From CADCWN01 sp046328475 (GTDB lineage Bacteria; Chloroflexota; Chloroflexia; Thermomicrobiales; CADCWN01): 64,000 nt of DNA. The notes under the pieces are model-generated. The model saw nothing but the letters and a program-made list of their open reading frames with translations. It was not told the DNA's origin and made no database searches. Shown one piece after another: positions 57,416 through 64,000 of the stretch (position 1 is the stretch's first letter; each line of letters begins with the position of its first letter). Both the position numbers and the translations under genes were made by a program. The DNA is taken from positions 13,986 to 77,985 of the forward strand of contig JAXLWN010000029.1 of NCBI GenBank assembly GCA_046328475.1, given 5' to 3'.

Positions 57416-58360
57416 CTATGCGCCCGCAGTCAGCCCCTCGGCCCGCAGCGCCGCCAGCACCGGGGCGAAGGCCTCGATCCCGTCCACCGTCCCCGGATCG
57501 AGCCAGACCTGCAAGTGGCCGATCCCCGCGTCGGCATACTCCCGGATGACGTCGACCGCCTCGTCGGTGCCGAGCGGGAAGAGCGGGGCCGAGTTGCGCG
57601 TCGTCTCGCCGTGGCCGCCTCGCCCGCTCGCTCCCGGCAGATCGATCAGAATGCACGCGCTCCGCTCGATCGTCGCCGGGTCCCGCCCAGCCTCGACGCA
57701 GGCGGCATCGAGCGCCGCCAGCCGCTGCGTCAATTCCGACACGCTGCGCGTCCAGGCGGCGTTCCAGATATCGGCATAGCGCGCGGTGAGGCGCAGCATC
57801 CGCTCACCGCCGGTCCCGATCAATATCGGCGGACCGGCGGGCCGTGGGCCGCGCGGGCGCAACTCGCACCGCTCGGCCTGGTAATAGGTGCCTTTAAAGT
57901 CTACCCGTCCCTCGCGCAGCAGACCATGGATGATGGTCAGCGCCTCCTCGAAGCGACTGACGCGGTGGTCGTAGGGGTAGCCGAAGGCGCGATACTCCGG
58001 CTCGTGCCAGCCCGCGCCCAGCCCAAGGATGAGGCGACCGTCGCTGATCTCCTCCACCGTATCGGCCATCTTGGCGAGCAGCGCCGGGTTGCGGAAGCCC
58101 GTGCAGGAGACGACCGGCCCCAACTCGACCCGCTCGGTCGCGGCGGCGAGGGCGGCAAGCAGGCTCCAGCACTCCCAGACCCCCTCATTCGTGCCCGACT
58201 CCGTCTCGAAGAGGAGGTGGTCGGGGATCCAGAGGGAGTCGAAGCCGACCTCCTCCGCGCGCCGTGCCAGCGCCACAATGTCGCGCCAGCCGGGCGTGGC
58301 GTGTGCCAGCATCCCCTCGCCGATCGGCAGGTGGAGCCCCACCTTCAGTCGTCGCGCCAC
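57416..58360 (-). CDS. LLM-class (luciferase-like) F420-dependent-type oxidoreductase
   Basis: The protein has 314 residues. It has the barrel signature of the luciferase-like family: GFDSLWIPDHLLF, LGPVVSCTGFRNPALLAKMA, GRLILGLGAGWHEPEYRAFG and PPILIGTGGERMLRLTARYADIWN. Members use F420 or FMN; the GAGWHEPEY type usually clusters with F420-dependent enzymes. The substrate is unknown. GTG 58360 follows GGAGGC. It stands between the LuxR-AAA regulator and a deaminase-like gene on the same strand. It is intact. Confidence 0.88.
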   Translation of the reverse strand: MARRLKVGLHLPIGEGMLAHATPGWRDIVALARRAEEVGFDSLWIPDHLLFETESGTNEGVWECWSLLAALAAATERVELGPVVSCTGFRNPALLAKMADTVEEISDGRLILGLGAGWHEPEYRAFGYPYDHRVSRFEEALTIIHGLLREGRVDFKGTYYQAERCELRPRGPRPAGPPILIGTGGERMLRLTARYADIWNAAWTRSVSELTQRLAALDAACVEAGRDPATIERSACILIDLPGASGRGGHGETTRNSAPLFPLGTDEAVDVIREYADAGIGHLQVWLDPGTVDGIEAFAPVLAALRAEGLTAGA

Positions 58361-58440
58361 TATGCCTCCTTCTCGTTCATCCGGCCCTCATCGTGGCGTA
58401 GCTTGCACCCTTTTGCGCCGCGCCGCAAGCCGGGACGCGG

Positions 58441-59798
58441 TCATTCGCCCCGCACCATCGCCCGCGCGATCGCGTTGTGCCGCGCGATCAGCGGCGGCAG
58501 ATCCACGTCGAGCAGTTGCCCATCTTCGACGCGTACCCGCCCGTTGATGATGCTAAGGTCCACGGTCGGCGGCTGGCAGAAGACGAGCGCCGCCAGCGGG
58601 TCGTGGACCGCGCCGCCCGCGAGCGGCAAACTATCGAGCCGGTAGCCGATGATATCCGCGCACATGCCGGGCGCGAGCTGCCCGATGTCGTCGCGGCCGA
58701 GGACCTCGGCACCGCCCCGCGTCGCCATCCGCAGCACCTCCTTGGCACCCATCGCCGCCGGATCGCCCCCCGATCGCGCGAGCAGGAGCGCCTGCCTGGC
58801 CTCGGCCAGCAGGTGTGAGCCGTCGTTGGAGGCGGATCCATCCACGCCGAGCCCGACCCGCGCGCCAGCTTGCCGCAGTGCGCGCACCGGCGCGATGCCG
58901 GACGCGAGGCGCATGTTCGAGGTCGGGCAATGGCAGACACCGGTCCGCGTCTGCCCCAGGCGCGCGATCTCGTCCGGTGCCGGGTGGACCATGTGCGCGT
59001 GCCAGACATCCGGCCCGACCCATCCGAGATCTTCGGCATACTCGACCGGCGTGCGGCCAAAGCGCTGCACGCAATAGGCATCCTCATCGCGCGTCTCGGC
59101 CAAGTGCGTGTGCGCGTGGACGCCGTAGGCCCGCGCCAGCGCCACGCTCTCACTCATCAGGTCGCGCGAGACAGAGAAGGGGGAGCAAGGAGCCAGCACG
59201 ATTCGCAGCATCGCGCCGCGCTTGGCGTCATGGTACTGCTCGATCAGGCGGCGCGAGTCGCGCAGGATCGCCGCCTCGTCCTCCACGATGCTGTCTGGCG
59301 GCAATCCACCCTGCGACTCGCCGACCGAGAGGGAGCCGCGCGCGGCGTGGAAGCGCACCCCCGTCGCGATCGCCGCCTCGATCTGGTCGTCGAGCCGCGC
59401 GCCGTTGGGCCAGATGTAGGTGTGGTCGCTGGTGGTGGTGCAGCCGGAGAGCATCAACTCGGCGATGGCGATGCGCGTGCTGACGTTGATCGCTTCCGGG
59501 GTAAGCCGCGCCCAGATCGGGTAGTGGGTCACCAGCCAGTCGAAGAGTTTGGCGTCCTGCGCCGCCGGGACGTTGCGCGTCAGTATCTGGAAGAAGTGGT
59601 GGTGGGTGTTGATCAGCCCCGGCAGCAGGATCATCCCGCGCGCATCGATGACGCGATCTGCAGTCTCGGGGAAACTCGGCGGACAGGCCGACCCGGTCGA
59701 TCATCCCATCGACCGCGTAGATGCCGGCGTCATCAGCGCGTGTCTGCGTCGCCCATCGTCACCAGCGCGGTGGCGTTGCGTACCAGCAGTGTCCCCAT
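58441..59798 (-). CDS. 8-oxoguanine deaminase-like amidohydrolase, frameshifted at the N-terminus
   Basis: The joined protein has about 452 residues. It starts MGTLLVRNATALVTMGDADTR, then LLPGLINTHHHFFQ with metal histidines. The barrel also has VHAHTHLAET, VWHAHMVHPAPDEIARLGQT and GLGVDGSASNDG with the metal aspartate. The N-terminal set LINTHHHFFQILTRN and DAKLFDWLVTHYPIWARL is characteristic of 8-oxoguanine and related deaminases of the ATZ/TRZ group. Breaks fall near 59738 and 59665. ATG 59798 is preceded by GGAGG. It should be a cytosolic zinc or iron enzyme. Confidence 0.85.
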
Positions 59799-59855
59799 GA
59801 TGCCTCCGCAGTTGTCCAGACAGCGCCGCAGCCGCCACGAGGGTGTACCGCACAC

Positions 59856-59891
59856 CGCCGACTGACGACTGACGACTGACGACTGACGCGG
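59856..59891. repeat. ACTGACG heptamer array
   Basis: Four GACTGAC units at period seven lead to GCGGCC. Immediately after, TATACT (59897-59902) could be a -10 box for the TIM-barrel gene. The array itself supplies CTGACG, a poor -35 word, 15 bases upstream of it. Confidence 0.65.
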
Positions 59892-59942
59892 CCTGATATA
59901 CTGGCGGCGATGGCCGGTGAGTGTGTGCGAAGGGGGGAGCGC

Positions 59943-60722
59943 GTGGATCAACGTCGCCCGGTGCTCATCTCGGTGATGCAGTATGAGGACGAGTTGCAGG
60001 CGGGGTCGGTCGCCACGCGCGACGTGATCGCTGCGGCGGCGCGGCTCGGTGCCGACGGCATCGAGATCCGGCCGGAGTTCTGGCGCGACAAGGCGAGCGA
60101 ACTGCCGGAAGCGCGCGACCTGATCGCCGGGCATGGCCTGCTGGTCACGAACGCGACACGGAATACGCTCTTCAGCGCCGACCCGGACGGCGCGGCGCGG
60201 CTGCGCGAAGATATCGACGACACTGTAACGTTGGGCGCAAGCCAGTTGCGGGTCTTCTCCGGGCCGATCCCGGCCGAGGATGACGCGGCAGGCTGGGCCG
60301 CCGGGCGCGCGATGGTGGAGTATGCCGCCTCGCGCGGGGTCGTGCTGGCGCTGGAGAACTATGCCTGGACGCCGGGCGGTCGCCTCGCGGAGATCGCTCA
60401 GATCGTGGGGAAGATCGAGTCGCCCGCGCTGGGCGTGAATATCGACATCGGCAACTACGAGCGCCACGGCGACGACGTACCGACTGCTATTCGCACCCTC
60501 GGCGCGCGGGCGGTCTCGGCGCACCTGAAGGACCAGACCGGCGCGCCCGACTTCGCCAGCTTCCCGCTCGGCGGCGGGACGGTGCCGCTGGGCGCGATCA
60601 TGGGCGAGTTGGAGCAACTGCCGCAGCGGCTGATCTACTGCTTCGAGTTCCGGGGTGGCGGGGACCCCGACGGGCGCATCGCCAGCAGCCTGGCCTATCT
60701 CCGCGAGCGCCGCTGGGCCTGA
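59943..60722 (+). CDS. Sugar phosphate isomerase/epimerase-type TIM-barrel protein
   Basis: The protein has 259 residues of the AP-endonuclease-2-like barrel: ARLGADGIEIRPEFWRDKAS, LLVTNATRNTLF, GVVLALENYAWTPGG, LGVNIDIGNYERHGDD and VSAHLKDQ with metal acids and histidines. Such enzymes isomerise or epimerise sugars such as tagatose- or hydroxypyruvate-like substrates. GTG 59943 is preferred because GGGGGGAG stands ahead; an ATG at 59910 is an alternative. It is intact and followed by the NTF2-like gene 30 bases later. Confidence 0.85.
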   Translation: MDQRRPVLISVMQYEDELQAGSVATRDVIAAAARLGADGIEIRPEFWRDKASELPEARDLIAGHGLLVTNATRNTLFSADPDGAARLREDIDDTVTLGASQLRVFSGPIPAEDDAAGWAAGRAMVEYAASRGVVLALENYAWTPGGRLAEIAQIVGKIESPALGVNIDIGNYERHGDDVPTAIRTLGARAVSAHLKDQTGAPDFASFPLGGGTVPLGAIMGELEQLPQRLIYCFEFRGGGDPDGRIASSLAYLRERRWA

Positions 60723-60752
60723 CCGCCCGGTGTTCCGAGGAAGGAGGATCGT

Positions 60753-61127
60753 ATGCCGACCAATGCCGCGACCGCCACCGACCTTGACGTGCTAACCGAA
60801 CTGAACCGCGACTACATCAATTCGGTGCAGCACTCCGATGTGCGCCGCTTCGATGAGATCCTGGCCGACGACTTCCTCTGCAGCAACCCCGATGGCTCGC
60901 TGATCGACCGAGCGGCGTTCCTGGAGCAGACCGCGCGCCCGGTGGCGATCAAGGGCCTGGAAGCGCACGATGTGGTGATTCGACTGCTGGGCGACTTCGC
61001 GATCATCCACGCGCGGACGAGCTACACCCTGCCGGATGAACGGCAGGGCGGCGGGCGCTACACCGATGTGTGGGCACGCCGCGCTGGCCGCTGGCTGGCG
61101 GTTTCGGCGCACGTCACGCGCAACTGA
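60753..61127 (+). CDS. NTF2-like (SnoaL/DUF4440 type) protein
   Basis: The protein has 124 residues of cone-shaped NTF2 fold: LDVLTELNRDYINSVQHSDV, RFDEILADDFLCSNPDGSLI, LEAHDVVIRLLGDFAIIHAR and YTDVWARRAGRWLAVSAHVT. The pattern of a nested tryptophan and a terminal HVT is typical of small isomerase-like or binding proteins. GAGGAAGGAGG precedes ATG 60753. It is probably cotranscribed with the isomerase. A terminator follows at 61155-61193. Confidence 0.85.
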   Translation: MPTNAATATDLDVLTELNRDYINSVQHSDVRRFDEILADDFLCSNPDGSLIDRAAFLEQTARPVAIKGLEAHDVVIRLLGDFAIIHARTSYTLPDERQGGGRYTDVWARRAGRWLAVSAHVTRN

Positions 61128-61154
61128 TACATTGGGCTTCCGGTATCGGATCAA

Positions 61155-61193
61155 CAAGGGAGCGGGCGAGCCTCAGGCCCGCCCGCTCCCTTT
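61155..61193 (+). terminator. intrinsic terminator between the NTF2-like gene and the kinase
   Basis: AAGGGAGCGGGCG pairs with CGCCCGCTCCCTT around a short loop and is followed by TGTCC. The U-tract is part of the stem end, so it can act in both directions for the converging genes. Confidence 0.7.
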
Positions 61194-61207
61194 GTCCGTG
61201 CTGCTGC

Positions 61208-63301
61208 CTATTCGGGGATGGTGTAGGAACCGGCGATGCCGTCGAAGGTGGGGGCGAACTGGGCGAAGTCGGCGACACGGCTGGCGAAGGTAAGCACATG
61301 GGCGCGGTTCTTGTCGAGGAAGTAAATCTGCTCGACTTGCACCTGTTGCCCCTGGCTGGTGACCTTGTAGACGCGGCGGTAGGCGTTGTGGCCGCTGATC
61401 GTCACTTTGTCGAGGCTGACGGCCGCGTAGCCGCTCTGCTTCTTCACTTCTTCCTCGAACGCGTTGTTCAGGTCTTCGATGGTGGTTGAATTCGAGGCGT
61501 TGGAAAGATCGACCGCCAACGTCGCTTGCCCGTTCGGCGAACCGAAGGAGACTTCGCTGCTGCCCGCGTTGCGCTCGGACCAGTTGTTCGGGACGCTGAA
61601 CGTGAAGCGGTTATCCGCGTCCTTGTACGCCTTGCCGCCGCTCAGCGGCTGGAGGGTCGGTCCCCAGTTGGCGGGCGGCTGCGTGGGCGGCACCGGCGTC
61701 TGGGTCGGCGGGCGGGGCGTCTGCGTCGGTGGCACCGCCGTGGCCGTCGGTGGGACCGCCGTGCTGGTAGGGCGCGCGGCAACAGTCGCGGTCTGCGCGG
61801 CAGCCGCGTTGGACGTGGCCGTGGCATTCGCCACGGTCGTCGCGGTCGCGGCGTTGTTGGCGCGCACGGTCTGGGTGACGACGGCACCAGCCGTCGCCGC
61901 TGCGTTGGCCGTCGCGGCGGCATTGGCGGCGGCGGTGGCTGTCACTGCATTCTGCGCGTTGGCGCTGACCGTCGCGTTGGCATTGGCGGTTGCAGTCGCT
62001 GCCTGCTGCTGGCCCTGCTGCACGGCGGTGGCGGTGGTATCGGCGGCGAGAGTAGCCTGGGCGGCAGCTCCGGCGTTGGCCGCCGCCGTGGCGGTGATGG
62101 CGGCGTTTTGGCTGGCGGCGGCGGTCCGCGTGCGCGCGGCGGCCTGGGTCGCGGCACCGTTCACTCCAGGCGTCGGGGTCGGATCGGAGCGAGTGAGGAA
62201 ATTAACGTAAACCCCGACGAGGGTGATCGCGACGATGATCAGGGCGATCAGCGCACCGATCATGCCGATCGGGACACCGCTCGACTGGCGCTGGTCGTTC
62301 CGGTGCTGCTGCGGCGGTATGGCCACCGGGCCGATCGGGCTGACCGGGGGCGGTGGCGCGACCGCGCGCGGTGGCGGTGGCTGGACTGCGAGCGGGGTGG
62401 TCGCGTTGACCACTTCCAGTCGGCGCGTCGCCTGGCTGTTGATCGGGTCGGCGACCGTGACCGCTCCGTGCACTCCGGAGAGCGCATCGCGGAACGCGGC
62501 GACGAGCGCATGGCCGGTGGGATAGCGCTGGGCCGGGTCCTTCGCCAGGGCGGTGGACAAGACCTGTTCCAGCGCCGGGTTGAGATCCTGCCGGAACCAG
62601 CGCGCGGGCGGCAGCGGGGTGTGGATCTGCTTGTAGGCGATCTCATACGGGGTGCCACCCTCGTAGGGGACGTTGCCGGTGAGCATCTGATAGACGACGA
62701 CACCGAGCGAGTAGAGATCGCTGCGCGGCTCGGACTTGCCCTCGATCTGCTCGGGGGCCATGTACTCCGGCGTGCCGATTGTGCTGCCCGCGCGCGTCAG
62801 GCCGGTCTGGCCCGCCTCGATCGCCTTGGCGATGCCGAAGTCGGCCAGCAGCGGCCGACCATCCTCGCGCAGCAGGATGTTCGCGGGCTTCACGTCGCGG
62901 TGGATGATGCCCCGTCCGTGGGCGTAGTCGAGCGCCTCGGCGATCGGCGCGATCAGCCCCAGCGTCTCGGCGGGGCTGAGTGTCCCGCGCTCCTCCAAAT
63001 ATTCCTTCAGGCTGCCACCGGGGATGTAGGGCATGGCGAGGTAGGGTTGCCCCTCCTGCTCGCCGTAGTCCCAGACCGGCAGGATGGCGGGGTGATCGAG
63101 CGAAGCCGCGCTATTGGCTTCGTGTTCGAAGCGTTGCAGGAAATCGGGCTCGATCGCCAGCGAAGCGGGAAGAACTTTGACGGCCGCGAGGCGGTTGGTG
63201 AGCCGCAGGTGGCGGGCGCGGTAGACCTCGCCCATGCCGCCCCGGCCGATAACGCTTTCGAGACGGTACGAGCCGAACGTCTGGCCCGAAAGGTCGCGCA
63301 T
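61208..63301 (-). CDS. PknB-like serine/threonine protein kinase with a stalk and an extracellular PsbP-like domain
   Basis: The protein has 697 residues. The kinase domain (about 10-275) has GRGGMGEVYRARH, lysine 42, HRDVKPANILL, DFGIAKA and GTPEYMAPEQ, all intact. A membrane helix lies at about 350-372 (GMIGALIALIIVAITLVGVY). Outside comes an Ala/Thr/Asn-rich stalk of about 160 residues followed by Pro-Thr repeats (PPTQTPRPPTQTP). The end (about 575-697: DNRFTFSVPNNWSERNAGSS, TISGHNAYRRVYKVTS) resembles PsbP/DUF1795-like domains. It is likely a surface sensor kinase. ATG 63301 with GAAAGGA ahead is the start. Confidence 0.9.
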   Translation of the reverse strand: MRDLSGQTFGSYRLESVIGRGGMGEVYRARHLRLTNRLAAVKVLPASLAIEPDFLQRFEHEANSAASLDHPAILPVWDYGEQEGQPYLAMPYIPGGSLKEYLEERGTLSPAETLGLIAPIAEALDYAHGRGIIHRDVKPANILLREDGRPLLADFGIAKAIEAGQTGLTRAGSTIGTPEYMAPEQIEGKSEPRSDLYSLGVVVYQMLTGNVPYEGGTPYEIAYKQIHTPLPPARWFRQDLNPALEQVLSTALAKDPAQRYPTGHALVAAFRDALSGVHGAVTVADPINSQATRRLEVVNATTPLAVQPPPPRAVAPPPPVSPIGPVAIPPQQHRNDQRQSSGVPIGMIGALIALIIVAITLVGVYVNFLTRSDPTPTPGVNGAATQAAARTRTAAASQNAAITATAAANAGAAAQATLAADTTATAVQQGQQQAATATANANATVSANAQNAVTATAAANAAATANAAATAGAVVTQTVRANNAATATTVANATATSNAAAAQTATVAARPTSTAVPPTATAVPPTQTPRPPTQTPVPPTQPPANWGPTLQPLSGGKAYKDADNRFTFSVPNNWSERNAGSSEVSFGSPNGQATLAVDLSNASNSTTIEDLNNAFEEEVKKQSGYAAVSLDKVTISGHNAYRRVYKVTSQGQQVQVEQIYFLDKNRAHVLTFASRVADFAQFAPTFDGIAGSYTIPE

Positions 63302-63608
63302 GGAGCTTGCAATCCTTTCACATCCCGCGCACAGCGTCGTCGCGGAACGGGTCGTATTGAGCGAGGCGGCCGGGCTGAAGCGCCCTTCGCACTATTAGTA
63401 CGCATAAAACGGCACGGACGATACCGCAGTTCCGGGGTGAGTATAGCGGAATTGAGAGTGGAGAATGAAGAATATAGAAATTTGGGCCAGCGATGAAGTA
63501 TGGCGGCTGGCGTGAGCTTCGTCCTCTCAATCCCTCACAGGAAGGGGCTTTCAGCCGTTGCCGGGGCGCGGTTGAGGCGAATCAAGCGGCCTGCGCGTGC
63601 CAGAGAGG
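63302..63608. other. intergenic region with a weak seven-base array
   Basis: The stretch 63453-63482 has GAGAGTG/GAGAATG/AAGAATA units at seven-base spacing. TATACT (minus strand) lies next to them at 63444-63439. No gene is clear. Confidence 0.4.
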
Positions 63609-64000
63609 TCAGGAGGTGAGCGCACTGTGGTCGCGCAGCCAGGCGATGAGAAAGGCGTGTTCGTCGTCGGTGGTCAGGGCGGGGTGGTTACGTTTGTGGT
63701 CGCGGAGGGCGGCGAGGGCGTGGCGGTAGATCGGGCCGGGCGGGACGCCGAGCGCGCGGATGGCGTCGCCGGTGAGGGCGGGCTTGAGGGAGCGGATCGT
63801 GGTGAGGTAGTGCTGCAGCTGATCCCGGTAGGATCCCGGGGGGAGTAAGGCGGCGACCGTGACGAGGGCGGCGGGGCTGTAGGGATCGAGGAGACGACCG
63901 AGCTCGGCGGAGGTGGGCTGCGCGGGCATGGTGGGGGCGAGTTGTCGCAACGCGGCGGTTTCGCGGGCGAGGTCGATGGCGCTGGCCGGGAGGTGGAGGG
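63609..64000 (-). CDS. CCA tRNA nucleotidyltransferase-type protein, C-terminal part only
   Basis: The frame is open from the right edge of the window (63998) and ends at 63609. The 129 residues include SLKPALTGDAIRALGVPPGP and IYRHALAALRDHK. These resemble the C-terminal helical domain of tRNA nucleotidyltransferases or poly(A)-polymerase-like enzymes, in which LTGxxLxxLGxxPGPxY is common. The catalytic nucleotidyltransferase head lies outside. Alternatives within this superfamily are possible. Confidence 0.65.
   Translation of the reverse strand, partial: LHLPASAIDLARETAALRQLAPTMPAQPTSAELGRLLDPYSPAALVTVAALLPPGSYRDQLQHYLTTIRSLKPALTGDAIRALGVPPGPIYRHALAALRDHKRNHPALTTDDEHAFLIAWLRDHSALTS

Noticed and set aside
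1..64000. tRNA or rRNA genes
   Set aside because: No cloverleaf with a T-arm GTTCGA and acceptor complement, and no rRNA motif, was noticed. The GGTTCGAA word near 43490 belongs to an 8-bp repeat.

Overview
The window is about 64 kb of very GC-rich DNA with dense genes on both strands. The gene content suggests a bacterium of the Chloroflexota, probably near Thermomicrobia/Sphaerobacter. The clues are MalT-like and AAA-type LuxR regulators, a PknB-like kinase with a long Ala/Thr-rich extracellular stalk, an F420-type LLM oxidoreductase, an XisH/XisI pair, a bacterial family-B DNA polymerase, and intergenic spaces packed with short hairpin repeats. The taxonomy is inference; no rRNA or tRNA gene was seen.

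Layout. 1-9 kb: end of a GGDEF protein, two peptide/nickel-type ABC ATPases (dppD-dppF-like), a MalT-like regulator, a GlsB/YeaQ-type membrane protein, a degenerate histidine kinase and a YggT-like protein. 9-20 kb: an orphan adenine methyltransferase, an AcoX/NAD-kinase-like protein, xseA-xseB, a CBS-Zn-ribbon protein, acetyltransferases, a SIS-domain sugar isomerase, xisH-xisI, a NarL-type response regulator and a THUMP-like methyltransferase. 20-33 kb: an enolase-superfamily dehydratase, two large c-di-GMP proteins (PAS/GAF/GGDEF/EAL and GAF/GGDEF/HD-GYP), RlmI and a two-domain PPK2. 33-46 kb: an MFS transporter, an aldo/keto reductase, an M14 carboxypeptidase, a VapBC/FitAB-type toxin-antitoxin pair, a UxuA-like dehydratase, DinB, a zinc ribbon protein, a tandem PTH2 protein and hyuA-hyuB. 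46-64 kb: a secreted subtilase, a class II aldolase, family-B DNA polymerase, a DEAD-box helicase, a LuxR-AAA regulator, an LLM oxidoreductase, an 8-oxoguanine deaminase-like amidohydrolase, a TIM-barrel isomerase, an NTF2-like protein, a PknB-like kinase and the end of a CCA-adding enzyme.

Two properties dominate. First, many intergenic gaps carry arrays of 7-bp (sometimes 8-bp) units whose sequence differs from site to site while the period is kept. They often form two facing arms, often touch a stop codon, and in one case sit in frame inside a regulator gene. At least four further hairpin-repeat families share the gaps, and members of these also enter ORFs. Second, about 18 genes are split by one or more single-base frame changes although both sides still encode well-conserved protein. 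Several fall in short C or G runs, so uncorrected indels in the assembly are more likely than mass pseudogene formation. Coordinates of these genes span the reconstructed gene and the breaks are stated.
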